From assembly GCF_963678635.1 (NCBI RefSeq), contig NC_087068.1, positions 43,961,759 through 44,025,758 on the forward strand: DNA of 64,000 nt, written 5' to 3'. A model generated the notes under the pieces. The model was given only the letters and a program-made list of their open reading frames with translations. It was not told the origin of the DNA and searched no databases. Of the stretch, positions 22,079 through 33,624 are shown piece after piece. The DNA comes from Symsagittifera roscoffensis. Lineage: Eukaryota; Xenacoelomorpha; Acoela; Convolutidae. The translations under genes were made by a program, and so were the position numbers. Numbering within the stretch: position 1 is the first letter of the stretch; each line of letters starts with the position of its first letter.

Positions 22079-23384
22079 TTCCTAGAAGCTCCAACTCATT
22101 AGTGCTATACTTTTTTTCCTGGTCATTGAGAAAACGTGACGCAAATGCAATAGGAACCCAAACATCATGTTCTATCTCCTGTTCTAACGCAGCACCCAAA
22201 CCAGTATGACTAGCGTCACACTTTACTCGCGAATTCCGACCTTGGTCATAGTGATACATCTTTGTGATATTCGCTATCAATTGCAAAACATTCCTGAAGG
22301 CAGTTTGTTGGCACTCCCCCCACACAAACTTGCTTCTATTACTTGCTTTCAAGGAAGGGCGTAACTGGTCCGAATGGACCTGAAGGTTGGGCAAAAATCG
22401 TTGTAAATGGTTGAGTATGCCCATGAAAGAACGAAGTTGCTCGAGCGACTTAGGAGGCTGCAGAGCTAACACTGCATCGATTTTAGAACGTTTCGGCCTA
22501 TAGCCTTCTGAATCAATGTCGTAACCCAACCAAGATAATTGATTCATCGAAAAATCACATTTCGACAGTTTCAGAGCGAAACCTTCTTCATCCAAACGAG
22601 TTATCACTTTGTCTACAAGTATATTGTGATTCCTGATTGATCCTTTCGAAACTATCAAAATATCGTCCAAGAAACAGAAAACTCCCGATAAACCCTGGAG
22701 GGTATTGTCCATTGCTTTTTGGAATTCTTTTGTCATGTCCGTTAACCCATAAAACCCAGTTTTGAACCGATACGTGCCAGTTTGTTCTCCACAGACGATA
22801 TTAAAGTTGCAATGACGACTGACTTCATCACTGAGTGGAATCTGGCTGAATGCGTATTTCAAGTCTAGGGACGTAAACCAAACATCACCTATTTTATCCA
22901 ATGTGATTATCTGGGCTGCCGAGTCCAATAGTTCCAACAAATTCGGCATCTGATTTTGGTTCTTATGAATTTGATCATTCATGGGTTTTGCATCAATAGC
23001 TAATTTCACGGAACCATCCTTCTTAGCCGTAATTACAATCGGAGAAATAAAATGTTCGCTTGTACATTTATTAAGTTTGACCACATGGCCTTCTTGAATT
23101 AACTTCTGAATTTCCAGGCCAACTTTATTTTGTATATGCANNNNNNNNNNNNNNNNNNNNNNNNNNNNNNNNNNNNNNNNNNNNNNNNNNNNNNNNNNNN
23201 NNNNNNNNNNNNNNNNNNNNNNNNNNNNNNNNNNNNNNNNNNNNNNNNNNNNNNNNNNNNNNNNNNNNNNNNNNNNNNNNNNNNNNNNNNNNNNNNNNNN
23301 NNNNNNNNNNNNNNNNNNNNNNNNNNNNNNNNNNNNNNNNTATAAGATGGTTTCGAAAAAAGGGGTAATCTGATTCTTGTCCAC
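22071..23384 (-). pseudogene. pol: Gypsy-2 reverse transcriptase and start of RNase H
   Basis: The 437-codon frame includes 200 unknown bases. RT motifs in order are FISPIVITAKKDGSVKLAID, WFTSLDLKYAFSQIPL, TGFYGLTDMTKEFQKAM and VFCFLDDILIVSKGS with an FLDD catalytic box. The thumb contains WLGYDIDSEGY. RNase H begins with VKCDASHTGLGAALEQ and YSTNELELLGIV. The TGFYGLTDM variant resembles a lineage common in nematodes and crustaceans. The frame stops in RNase H because of a small deletion at about 22080. Confidence 0.85.
23141..23340. other. Assembly gap, 200 N
   Basis: A run of exactly 200 unknown bases inside the gypsy-2 RT. The size is a placeholder, so the true distance and the join of the flanks are unproven. 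Confidence 0.99.
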
Positions 23385-23829
23385 CAGTGGTCGGCATCCC
23401 AGATAAGTACTTGCTCTTGCTTTGAGTTTTTCCCCTTGGTCTAAATTTTCATTAGATAGTTTTCTAGGTTTGAGTTGTTTTCAAATGGTATTGGGTTTTT
23501 TGTTGTAAGGAAATGCGAAAAGAGAACCTTTAATTTTGAATGAAGATTCCAAATAAATATTTAGATAGCGTCATATTGTGTGTGCTTTTGATGTGCTTGC
23601 GACATGGCTGAAATTTTAATATTTAGAGTTTGTGGGAGTTTTTCAAGTTATTCGTTGGAGCAGTGATCGCCTACTGCACAAAATTCCAGTTTAATATGAT
23701 TAGAATTGCAGAGTAGTTCAAATTAATGGCTAGTAAAACAAGAAGCTTGGTCTACGCGAGGATAAAAAAGAATGGTTTGTAGATGAAAATAATCTTGAAA
23801 AAATTCAGTAACTATGTTTCACGAGAGGA

Positions 23830-24382
23830 AACTTTGAAAATCTGTCTATACATGCTAAGTTATAATTTTTGTTTCCCATTTTGGATCTAAAGGACCGGCA
23901 GAATCTTAGTTGAGTTCTTCATTCGTTCCGTAATGGTTCCGCCCTTCACAGTTAGCTGATATGGGAATTTGAGATAAAACTGTTTAAAATATCACCCGTT
24001 TTTGTACATTCTGTACAATTTCCACCGTGGAAGTAAAAACGTCGGTTTGTATGAAATATTTACAATGCTAAATAAATCATTCTGTAATGGCAGGAGTGTG
24101 CTTGAAGAAGGGTCTTTGAAACCGAATTTCTAAGCGAGAAAGGCACAACACGCTTGCGGTTCACAGTAAGTAATCCGTCGGTTTTATGAAGTTGCGAAAA
24201 AACTGGTGGAAATATAGCATTTTTGAATTTATCGTCTCTATTTTACTTAGAAGTGCTTTAAAAGTTTGGCTCAATATCGGGTGTTCTTTATTAAGCAGGG
24301 CCACTAGTTTGGCATTAATTAAGGTCTTTAAATCCAAAGGTCGTTCGGGCAAAATTGAATTCTGTCGGTATTTATAATACAC
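23830..24382 (-). pseudogene. Integrase relic of the decayed gypsy
   Basis: A zinc-domain trace (LLQAHSCHYRMIYLA, then CTECTKTG near 24000) precedes a core strand read as ACIDRFSKFPLVKHS at about 23845-23820. These are the HHCC and first-Asp regions of a Ty3 integrase. The rest of the core is gone, because the sequence changes to gypsy-2 material by about 23400. Confidence 0.55.
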
Positions 24383-24749
24383 AAACTTTTTACATTCTGA
24401 TAACAGAGGGATTTCTACGAAAATATGAACACCAGAATTTGAACACCAGAAAAAAACAGAATTTAAAATTAAAATTTTTGGAGAATCAATTTATGAACAA
24501 TCCGAAGAAATACATTTGAAATCTAAAAGTCAGTTTAATTATGCTTCAAGATGCAACTTCGAAGAGTCGAGCTGATAAAATTTACAAAATTGGCAAACAG
24601 GTAATTACTTAATCTATCTGCAAAACTGAGCCAATAGCATTGCATTTTTACTTATCATTTGGATACAAAGCTTTAATAATTTTTTTAACGGTTGCTACCA
24701 CAAATTCTCCCTATTGTTGGATTGAGGGTATGGTTTTCCGGAAGTAACC

Positions 24750-26200
24750 CTTTAAAATAATTTGATGATTCCCTTATCTTTTCTAACCAAGTGTTCGACT
24801 GTGAAATTAAATAGTAAAAGTTGTTCAAGACAACTTGCTGTCAACTATGATATGTTTTGCTCCCATGGTGTGTCGAAATGGTTTCAAGAAGGGCTTCGTG
24901 GTCTGTATTAATTTCGAGTTCTGAAACGTTAATGTAGTTTTATAGTGTTTTGCCTCCCAAACAACTCCTAAATATTCTAATTCGTTGGTAGAATATTTTG
25001 CTACGTGGGCATTAAAATTCTTGAAAAGAAAGCAACTGCTTTTCGGTCAATCACGTGAAAGTGTTCCAATGGTTCTTTAAGTCCATTTTTTGATGCTTCA
25101 GTTCCTTACGAGGCCAAACTGGGTACTCTGTGAATTGTGAGCGCTTTCGTTAACGAGGAAGCTCCCTTTGTCTTGCCTTTAATGTTTCATTCTCTTTTAT
25201 GTTCCGGCAAGGTTTCAGCATGTTTAATGACTTCTCCAGAATCCAGAAACATGCAAATAATAAATTGTTCGCCTATCAAGTGCACAACTTAGCCTCGTAG
25301 TGTTTTTCTATGGTTTTATGTTTAACAGCAAAATGGGTTTTTCTGTTAAGTTGACGATTTCTTGTTTATTTTTTTGAATGCTGTAGTATGATTATTGCTT
25401 TTTTCGAAAAGCGATTTTTTTGTTTAACAGGAGGGTATAATGGACTCCTAAAATTGCTAAAGTTGGGATTAATTTGATATATTGATTGGGTTACCTAAAG
25501 ATTTAACTTAATTCCCAGAACTTTTTTTGGAATAGGTAGGTCTTCACTTAACTTGGTTTTATCTAAAAAAAGAGAATTTTCCATTTTTGTACTTCCAATT
25601 TTCAATCATTCTTTTTCTTTGTGGTTGAAAGTTTAATTTTGGCCATTTAACGGCAAATTTGTAATTGCCTAAAATCGATGAGAATTTTAAAACAGTGTTT
25701 TCAAGTTCTGAAAAGCTTATTTTGGGTGTAAAAAAAATATCGTCCGATTAACAACTTGTAAAGGAAATTGCCGATTGTTGACTCATGACTCTTTGGAATT
25801 TTTTTGGAATATCGTCAATTACATAAAGTTGGCTGTAAGCATTATTGAGGTCTAAGCTAGAACACGAAACTTCTGCAACTGAGTCACCTAAAAATTGAGT
25901 GTCTATATTATTAACTAGTTCATGAATTTTGTCATCTGATATTTATTCTTGTATATCTGCTTTTGGATAAATTTTGAGTCTAACGCTAATTTGATACATT
26001 TATCTTTTTGCAAGTAATAATGATTGGGCTAATAAATCTAATTTTCTATCTTCATCGCAATTTTCTGACTTTTGATATTTTTTTTGGCTTTTAGTCGGCG
26101 TAGTTATGTTTTCACTGAGTTTTAAAAAATAAAAGGAATGCACTAACCTTTTAGATGAACAGATTTTAGTGGTTCGTGATAATTGCGTAAATTTCACTAA
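24750..26200 (-). pseudogene. RT and RNase H relic of the decayed gypsy
   Basis: RT is recognised by SSLDLNNAYSQLYV near 25850 (first catalytic Asp), with a Lys/Ile-rich palm on either side and many stops. RNase H is recognised by KYSTNELEYLGVVWEAKHYK near 24980, then an INTDHEALLETI-like stretch. No YxDD box is readable. Every open segment is under 75 codons. Confidence 0.6.
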
Positions 26201-26229
26201 ATTTTGTTGTTTCCGATCCAATGGAACTA

Positions 26230-27254
26230 CTATTTAAAGGTCTTGAATACGTGTCCAATTTCCCTGTCTTTTTCAACGGAATTAATAAAACTTTTGGCTC
26301 TACTTGTTTTTTTGGTCTGATACAAGTCCGCCGTCATTTGACCCACCCGATGAATCTTCAAATATGGGTCACTTAGTTTCAGTTCGTGGCGAACGTTCCT
26401 AATGAGGAATGTAACCGGGCTAGCAGAGTCCAATTGTATCTTCATAATTACTTGATTCTCCTTACAAGGCCGATGGTTAACGGTTATTTGAGCTCTTTTC
26501 CGTCGTTGTCGAAAATTAAAGTTAACTTTAAAACACCTTAGTTTTGCTTATCGCTTTTTCCGGATTCTGACCATACGTTGATCACTCAACAACATTCTCT
26601 CTTTACGAGATCGTTATTCAAATCAGGTTGATCTGAAGTAAAGTTGAAAAAATTGGTAGTACTTTCAATTTGAATATTCACAACATTTAGATTTTTACGA
26701 CGAGACTTATAAAGTGTGATAAAGTGGCCTTTGTATTTGCCAGATGTACATTTGGACATTTGTTCGCCATATTAACTTAGGCACGTCAAAATTTTTCCAA
26801 GAACTCTCTGTCTTTTTTGTTTAACAATTAGTGCCTTTCAAATCTGACATTAAATTTTATTATCAAAGCCGTAGATGAGTATTCCCAAAACAGTTGTAGG
26901 AAATCTTGTGAACTTCTGTCCGAAATTTTTTTTTTGTTTCCCAGGGCGAGATATAGAATTGAGCGAAGCTTCTTATCTGCTTCATTGAAACTCATTCCGT
27001 TGAAACCATTTGTCTCGGTTTTGATCGATGCCGTTTCGTTGTCGTCGATTTTTTTTTTGTTCTCGTTTGTTTGTTTCAAGTCGTGCGGTGTTCTGGGTTT
27101 CTAATTTGCTATCCGTCGGATTAACGAATACAAAAGGTTGTGGGCGTTGTCTTTCAATCGAATCAAGTAGATCTTCTATACTAACTTTCTCCTTAGTGGT
27201 CACTGCGATGTGGAAAAGATCGCTCCGCTCTTCCCACGAAATTGGCGGATCCAC
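26230..27254 (-). pseudogene. Gag and protease relic of the decayed gypsy
   Basis: Gag pieces: WEERSDLFHIAVTTKEKVSI followed by an Arg/Lys/Asn-rich patch (27254-26982), and FNGMSFNEADKKLRSILYLA in another frame (27079-26828). The protease piece at 26445-26230 begins IQLDSASPVTFLIRN, which resembles the D-S/T-G strand with the Gly replaced by Ala. No complete zinc knuckle was found. Confidence 0.45.
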
Positions 27255-27274
27255 CGTATGCTTTTGTTAAATAG

Positions 27275-27960
27275 CAGGTATTCCTCTCACATTAGGTTCG
27301 ATGCTGTTCGACTGCACCATGATAAAAATGTTACTTTGTTCAGCTAACTCTGTTTATTTTGATTAAAAAGGATAAAAGATGATAAGTGAATTACTCTCAA
27401 AAGGAGAGAGCATTTTCTCTGTCTGAGAGACTGAACGCATCAAGGCCAGCAATAAAAAGAACTCTTCAATTCAAATAATTAGCAGTAAATACTGAATCAC
27501 AACAATTCCTAGAAAATGTTCACTTTTGCTCGCTTTCTTCGCTTTTTTTTTTTACTGCCGGTAATTCCTAAAATTGAAATTTGATTTTTGGAAGTAGTAG
27601 AAGCGGGTAATCAACAAGACTGGTATTATAAGGTCGATTCTTTAAGAATTCCCTCTGTCTTTGACAACAAAATTGTTTTTGATAACAGATTATGATAAAA
27701 GTTGCAAAAAAGGAGAAGTATTTTTCCGCACCCGCATGCGCAATTTTAATATATCGTGAGTGCTTCTGCTCACCGTAATGACATCTATATTTATGAAAAA
27801 CGATAAGTTGTTTTTTGGTTTTATGATGAAATCATTATATAAAAAAAATCTGCGCTAAAACATCAGCTAAGGCCATGGCCTTGGTTCGAAACGTTGAAAG
27901 ACTTGATGTTGAACCTGTGGACACACAAGCGTTACTTTGTAGATTCAAAAATTTTAATTT
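27275..27960. other. No gene seen
   Basis: AT-rich sequence with no convincing ORF, RNA gene or repeat. Confidence 0.5.
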
Positions 27961-27974
27961 GATGTTTTATTGGC

Positions 27975-28230
27975 ACCCGGGTCGAGATCCCGCTCAAAAA
28001 CCGCTCAAGATATGGGCGGTTTGAGCGGTTTTCCAGCAGGATTTGAGCGGTTTGAGCAGTTTGAGCGGTTTGGGTCGTTTGTACGGTTTTTTTGGAAAAA
28101 ACGCTCAAACCGCTCAAATTTTGCTTAAAAAACCGCTCAAAAACCGCTCATTTCTTGCGGTGATTTTTGAACGGTTTTTCAAGCAAGATTTGAGCGGTTT
28201 TTAAGCGGTTTTTGAGCGGTCTTATAAAGA
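27975..28230. repeat. GAGCGGTTT / AAACCGCTC inverted-motif cluster
   Basis: About 14 copies of GAGCGGTTT or its complement lie within 255 bp. They come in three blocks: plus orientation, then minus orientation, then plus again. The blocks can pair into long hairpins, for example TTTGAGCGGTTTGAGCGG with CCGCTCAAACCGCTCAAA-type runs. No coding sense is apparent. Confidence 0.8.
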
Positions 28231-29424
28231 AAACCGATTAAAACCAACAAAAAGGCCTGGAAAAGTAATGTGACGCTAATATGCAGTTGAAATACTACCT
28301 GGGTTGACCTCCATATGCTTATCTTACATTTCCCCGCACCGAAAGTGCTTATCTTACAATTTCCTACATCAATTGTATAGAAAAATCCTTATCATACAAT
28401 TTTTATACAATTTCAAAAAACCATTGAAAAAAGATTCAATATAGTTTCTCCGGCTATTTGAACCAAATAAAACGGTCTGGTAAGGAAAAATAAGTACGTT
28501 TATTTTTTTGGAAAAAAATGGTTATCCTAGAACTTCCATATATGAAAATTGTATGATAACCACTTTTTCATAAAAGGCAAGATGTTCAGAAACATGTTGA
28601 AACTTGTTTTTAATCATTTTTAAAGTAATTAAAGTGCTTTTGCTCAATTTAAAGCACCTTGCTCATCAAAAACGAGGTTTTAAAACCAGGTTTTTTTGCT
28701 CAGTTTTACTCGTCACAAATTGGTAGTTTACGACGAGTCAAACTGAGATCTCGAAGGTCGGAGCCACACAGTTCCTCTTTTCCAAAAATGACTCGGGGTC
28801 GGGTTAGGGTTTCTTAGGAAGTATAATTTCACAATCTTTGGAAAACAGAATTGAAAAAAAAAATTAAAAAAACCAAATTTCTAGCCACAACAATTCCCTT
28901 TGGATCAAACCTGAATAACTGACGCAAAATTCGTCTGTGGGAAAAGAAAACAAGTTTGCGCATCCATTTATCAAGTGATACTCATGATTTAACTCTCTTT
29001 TTTTTTGAAAACTTCGGCCGAAAAATCGGTTTCAAAAGTTTTAGAATAAAAAGTTTTTTCAACGTTTTTTTTCACTTTGAAATGAGATAATTCGCACTTG
29101 TAGGTGCTCAAAGTGTCAAAAAGAGTATGCAATAATTCATTGCCAACAATTTTTTTAAAAAGCGATGCAATTTATCTTATTGAAACTTCCAGCACCCTGG
29201 AGTTTATCCGTGATGAAGTAATGGTTTCCTTTCTTTCTTTATTTCCTTCCATCAAAACAATTAGGTTTGGAAGAACTGAAAACTGAAGATCGATAGCCTA
29301 ACGTAAAATTCGATTCCGGAACATTTTCTAATCTGGTGAAACAAAACCATTCAATGGCACATTTTAGTTGCGTTTTAGAGTAATGTAAATTGAACAAATA
29401 AATATTTGATCACATGTTTTTCTA
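28231..29424 (+). other. Mostly non-coding; one small possible exon
   Basis: Nothing supported except a 60-codon frame at 29104-29286. It contains LEFIRDEVMVSFLSLFPSIK, which could be part of a Leu-rich terminal exon. It has no start context and no recognised family, so treat it as doubtful. Confidence 0.2.
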
Positions 29425-30500
29425 AGCATTGCAAAATTAGCTTAAGCTTTTACATATATTTTTTGAAATACATTCGAACTGTTTCGAAAACAAAAAGAAT
29501 GCCCGTATAAATTTTGAGCCCTGATCTCAAGACAGTTTAAAAAACATAATTTTTCATCGCACGCAAAAACAAAACCAAATTGTAAAAATAATAACTTGTA
29601 ATTTTTTTATTTGGAAAACGGGTTTTGGTGATATTGAATTGAGCGCGTTTGCAGTACATGCCATATGGCATGCGTTGATGGTAAATTGATTAATTCTGAG
29701 TAAACTTTTGAGCAATTAAAAAAAAACAAGTAACCCATCTTTTTTCTCCTCAAATAATCGTTCACGTGGTTTTCTCAAAAACAAAAACGTATGTGCCGCG
29801 AAAGCCTACACTGCGAAATTTTGTTCAAGTTTATATCGACAATAACCTGAAAGAAAAACCATTTCAAGTAAAAAAATCCCATAACTTTCGACGAAAGTCG
29901 GAAGAAAAGAATTTAGATAAAAAATGTGTAAAGAACACCCCTTTGTCAAAATTTCCCAGAAAGTTCTTAAAAAGTTGTTTTTTTTTAATAACTTTTGCAT
30001 AAGGCGCAGAAAATTTGGTCAAATTGTGATCTTTGTAGATATCTGGAAGAGCTCGGAAAATCAGTTTGGTCGACTTTGAAAAAATTAGTCAAAAATTTCA
30101 ATTTTTTGAAAGTCCGACCCTCGAGAAAATTCTAGATCGACCCATGAAAGCAAGAAAAAAGATTTCAATTTAGAGTTTCAAAATTATTAAATAAAAAAAA
30201 TGTTACAGGAAAAATTAACTCATCTCTTCTCTCTTCAATAACCTGTGAGCTAATGACGGCGACTGAGCGTTCACTATTTCTTTTTTTTCACGCATTAAGA
30301 ACAAGGGAAGTTTCGAAGGTTCTTTTTTCCTTGAAAACTCTAAGGTCCTACAGCGTTGAAAATCTCGAATCGGAGATAACTGAGATGTACGGATCCAGAA
30401 CTCTATTTTCGGTTTTGATGAATGCAATGAGCCCACACATTGAAGATATCCACCTGGTTGTAATGCATATTCTGTTTTTGATATCTTTTCGACAATTTAC
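29425..30500 (+). repeat. Segmental duplication, copy A
   Basis: This copy matches 40941-41930 in the same orientation. Shared anchors are AGCATTGCA, GCTTAAGCTTTTAC, GAGCCCTGATCT, TTGAATTGAGCGCGTTTGCA, CGACCCTCGAGAAAATTCTA and the first 70 codons of the gene. Copy A keeps the upstream flank uninterrupted, whereas copy B is split by gypsy-3. Confidence 0.85.
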
Positions 30501-30519
30501 AAGAAGCTGCAGTTCATAA
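30253..30519 (+). pseudogene. Truncated paralogue of the 41691 gene
   Basis: Its ATG and first 75 residues match the 41691 protein almost residue for residue (FFHALRTRE, then FSLKTLRSYSVENLESEITE and MYGSRTL). After about residue 75 the similarity stops and the frame closes within ten codons. It is a 5' fragment left by the duplication. Function is unknown for both copies. Confidence 0.8.
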
Positions 30520-30724
30520 TTTTAAAAAAATTTACATCGACACAACGTTTTGCAAAACAGATTCCAATTTCATACTTTTTAGGGAGAGCTGCCTTTCATC
30601 CATATTTCAAATCGTGTCCGCATGCCTCTGTTCATTTCAAAATAATGTGGTCCATTTTTGTATCAAAACTCGCTACGGTTATGAATTTTTGATGAAAGAG
30701 CTTGCACTTAGATACAACACTTAA

Positions 30725-31246
30725 ACTCACGTTTCATTATGTCAGTATCAACTGTACAAATTTGTTCCCTCAATTCAAAATGGGCTCACCTTAGATGGCG
30801 AAAGTACCACAATCCCTTTCTGCAAGCCGTCGTCTGCGTCTGCGAACTTAAAACTGCCTTGCAAGCCGGGCATCCCAAATCCAGAAGTGCTTACAATCAT
30901 TCCAACTGCTATGTTCTTCACTAAAAATGAGATAATGCCTTGGAGATTGATTAAAGCAGTGTCTGAGAGAACCATTCGGTGCTGTTATTCTTCGCACTTT
31001 TCAGCTGACAAAATAATTGATTTCCTTTCGGGTCTGCAGTTCGAAAGCATTACACCCTTCGTTTGTCTGGATAAAGATACCCGACTACACTCTGTCAAAG
31101 CTTTTATTTTAAATACGCTCAAACATCAGAATCTAAAGACGTCAAACGATTCGAGTACAAAGTTGTGGAAAGAGAAAATTAAATTCATTAAGAGAGGTAA
31201 ACGCAAACTTTTTCTCGAGAAAAATTCAACAAACATAACAGACTAG
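30725..31246 (+). CDS. Hypothetical open frame downstream of the truncated paralogue
   Basis: The frame is open from a stop at 30722-30724 to a TAG at 31244-31246. The C-terminal 100 residues look protein-like (SADKIIDFLSGLQFESITPF) and end in a Lys/Arg-rich tail. I do not recognise it. The opposite strand is also open at 30975-30775, so coding in this first part is ambiguous. It could be a 3' exon of the neighbouring paralogue. There is no strong start codon. Confidence 0.3.
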   Translation, partial: THVSLCQYQLYKFVPSIQNGLTLDGESTTIPFCKPSSASANLKLPCKPGIPNPEVLTIIPTAMFFTKNEIMPWRLIKAVSERTIRCCYSSHFSADKIIDFLSGLQFESITPFVCLDKDTRLHSVKAFILNTLKHQNLKTSNDSSTKLWKEKIKFIKRGKRKLFLEKNSTNITD

Positions 31247-31430
31247 GAATACCATAGTGAGCCATTAGGATAATAAAGACGCTCTGTCGAAGGTGGAGTT
31301 TTCAAAGGAAAGTTTTCAGGAAACAGCCAAAACAGCCGAGGAGACAAAAATTTCAACAAAAACACCAGACTATGAATACCATAGTGACCCATTGAGACAA
31401 CACAGACGCTTTGTCGAAAGTGGACATTTC
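31225..31430 (+). repeat. Two-copy tandem repeat of about 128 bp
   Basis: Two units share AATACCATAGTGA, CCATT, AGACGCT followed by TGTCGAA and GTGGA, offset by about 128 bp (around 31245 and 31372). The second unit lies inside the 31293-31706 open frame, which I do not regard as a supported gene. Confidence 0.6.
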
Positions 31431-31636
31431 GAGGAAAAGGATTCAGAAAGATTAGAAAAATTGATCAAATTACTCAATAAACTTAAAAAACATTATTTTA
31501 CCTTTCGTACTGTATTTTTTAGTTACCGCTTGTATAAGTTTTCCTTTTTAGTTTTAACTAAACGAGGATTTTTAATCCAGTTTTCAGAGGACATTTCACT
31601 TCAGTTTTCAAAAAATACAATCGAGCCGTCCTTTAT

Positions 31637-32035
31637 CTCGTCTCAAATGGTGATGAGTGCGATTATACTTTCTGAACCAACTGAACCATATCATCTCAAA
31701 TACTGATGAGTGCGATGATAATTTCCGAACCAACTGAACCATCTCATCTCAATTACTGATGAGTGACTTAGCTGCCATTTGAATCTGAACCATCTCATCT
31801 CAAACACTGATGATGATTTCTTATGCGTAACTGAACCATCTCAACTCAAATAATGATAATATTTTCTTATGCATAACTGAACCATCTCATCTCAAATACT
31901 GATGAGTGACTTAGCTGCCATTTCAAACTGAACCATCTCATCTCAAAAACTGATGATGATTTTTTTTGCATAACTGAGCCGTCTCATCTCAAATACTAAT
32001 GACGGACTTAACTGCCCCCATTTCAATCATGAACT
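31637..32035 (+). repeat. Minisatellite, about 50-bp units
   Basis: About eight units share CTGAACCATCTCATCTCAAA, followed by a CTGATGA core. Two spacer types alternate, one containing GTGACTTAGCTGCCATTT and one containing TGATTTCTTATGCATAA. This gives a higher-order unit of roughly 100 bp. Units at the left end overlap the end of an open frame. Confidence 0.8.
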
Positions 32036-32151
32036 GCCTATTCAAACCCTGATCAGCCATTTCAAACCCATTTCAAACCGAAACGAAAAATTTGACATCC
32101 GCATAATTAACCAATGTTTTAAGATTCGTTTGTGGATTCTGCTGACAGATG

Positions 32152-32525
32152 GATAAGTCCTTTTGTGTCAATTTACGCGTTCCAATGGATAATAAATCAA
32201 ATTTTTCACCTCTAGCTTTTAATTGTTGAAATGAAAATTCAGTAAAAACCAAAAATGCGGAATCCACCTACAATTTGCAGAATCCGCCTAAAATTGCGGA
32301 TTCCGCATACAAATTTTGCGCATTCCAGTTACATTTGCGAATTCCATTTACATTTTGCGGAATCCACTTACTGTTGCGGAATCCAGAACAAATAGCTATA
32401 TTTGCTTGTTGTGGAGTCCGCAACAAAACAAATGTGCCGAAAAAATTTACGTTACAGGTATATGTATGCGGAATCCACTGAAATTTTGTTTGTGGAATCC
32501 ACTTACATCTTGGAATAAATTTTAA
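32152..32525. repeat. GGAATCC-rich direct repeat, left copy
   Basis: This 374-bp copy matches 33623-33999 from ATAAGTCCTTTTGTG to AATAAATTTTAA. The second half holds about ten GCGGAATCC/GGATTCCGC motifs in both orientations. It flanks the left side of the gypsy-3 fragment. Confidence 0.85.
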
Positions 32526-32550
32526 TTGTAAAAATATCCACCGTTACAGG

Positions 32551-33624
32551 TCCTAGCGAGTACGATGAGGAATTTGTAGTAGCGTCATTTAATGCATTCA
32601 TAAACAACCTAGAATTGATTGACAATGTCATCCTAAATAATCTGGGCAATCAAAACAAAGCGCCTTATGAGCTGATCAAAAAGCGCGCGAAAAACAAAGG
32701 ATTGTTGGATGCTAGTTAAAACGCTCAATTAACAACTGAACATTCCAAACATTCCGCAAGCGGTCAATTGCTGTCCCAAAGACATATTCAGTCTAACTCA
32801 AGTTTTGCTCACGGTCAGTCAACTCTCTCTCAGTCAAAAATTTTAAACTTCAACACTTGCCAAGAAACCTCAATCAACGCAATTTCAACCATCAAACACA
32901 TAAATATGAGCAGAAAACAAGAAACCAAAAGGATTCAAAGGTGGCTTCTTCCCCACAGAACTCAAATCGAACGAACCACGCGGCAGGAAAGAAGAATCCA
33001 CAAATTGGCAGGGGACATGCGACCGGGAAGAGAGCTTATCGGGCCCGAGATGGCATAAGCGACCCCCAAACAAAGGGATAAAATCTAAACCGGGCCCGAA
33101 CCCAAATTATCAGCCAAAACATCAACTTCAACGGCATCAGTCGCGGATGCAAGGGAACTGATATCAAAGAAGAGCATTCAGTCCAACTTTCCTCGAATTA
33201 ACTTCGGAGACAGTACCACCCCGGAAGCAACAATGAAAGACAACAAGCAAAAGAATAACACCAAAGAGACTCAAACCGCTCAAACAGATACAACCACGGC
33301 AACCATGGCCACTCAGACGGAAAACAACAGAGCAATTGACGACTTGCAAGAAATTTGGGTCAGCCGCGTGAACCCCGATGTATGTCTCCAGGAAGAAAGA
33401 ACGTAAACGTGAAACCTCCAACAATGACTGCCACGACACAACAGAGCTAGTCATCATATAAAAACGGAGGGACAAGTCGCAACGATGGAGAAGGCCACGG
33501 CAGCAACAGAAACAGGAAGACACGCTACTATTCCGCCGAATACTTCAACGAGTGTGGGGTGTCAGGTCATCGCCGCTGCTACAAAGAAGGACAGAAGTTG
33601 TGCCCCTGATAAACTTCGTCAAGA
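32551..33624 (+). pseudogene. Near-identical internal fragment of gypsy-3
   Basis: The fragment matches 37452-38524 of gypsy-3 over about 1.07 kb. Differences are scattered single bases plus a 1-bp length difference. It covers the end of RNase H (the last about 55 codons) and the linker towards integrase. It has no LTR of its own and is bracketed by the GGAATCC direct repeats. The frame reading FIHNNLELIDN-like sequence is short, and no function is expected. Confidence 0.9.

Larger units (their letters stand above)
18486..23480 (-). mobile_element. Gypsy-2: 5'-truncated Ty3/gypsy element
   Basis: On the minus strand the order is RT, RNase H, a hydrophobic spacer, integrase, a Ser-rich C-terminal tail, PPT and LTR. 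Gag, protease and the start of RT are missing. The RT start falls in a 200-N gap at 23141-23340, and beyond 23400 the sequence belongs to another, older element. Few lesions are present: one frameshift at about 22080, one at about 21160, and TGA at about 20238. It is therefore younger than its neighbour. Confidence 0.8.
23400..27270 (-). mobile_element. Heavily decayed gypsy element abutting gypsy-2
   Basis: On the minus strand relics of Gag (27254-26828), protease, RT, RNase H and integrase follow in canonical order over 3.9 kb. All are shattered by stops and frameshifts. It lies upstream of gypsy-2 in the same orientation. Gypsy-2 seems to have inserted into or replaced its 3' end. No LTR was identified. 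Composition is more AT-rich than gypsy-2, in line with greater age. Confidence 0.65.

Noticed and set aside
23130-23345. Open frames of X over the N runs (also 60274-60608)
   Set aside because: They exist only because N bases contain no stop codons.
30775-30975. Minus-strand frame with glycine-rich, domain-like sequence
   Set aside because: It overlaps an equally open plus-strand frame and has no neighbouring exon or motif, so I could not choose it over the plus strand.
31637-32035. CTGATGAG in each minisatellite unit as a hammerhead ribozyme core
   Set aside because: The GAAA partner strand and a stem II pairing are missing after the CTGATGA box in all units examined.
32275-32525. Short proteins over the GGAATCC repeat (also 33691-34146)
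   Set aside because: Both strands are open because of the repeated motif; residues simply echo it (RNPL, NPQ).
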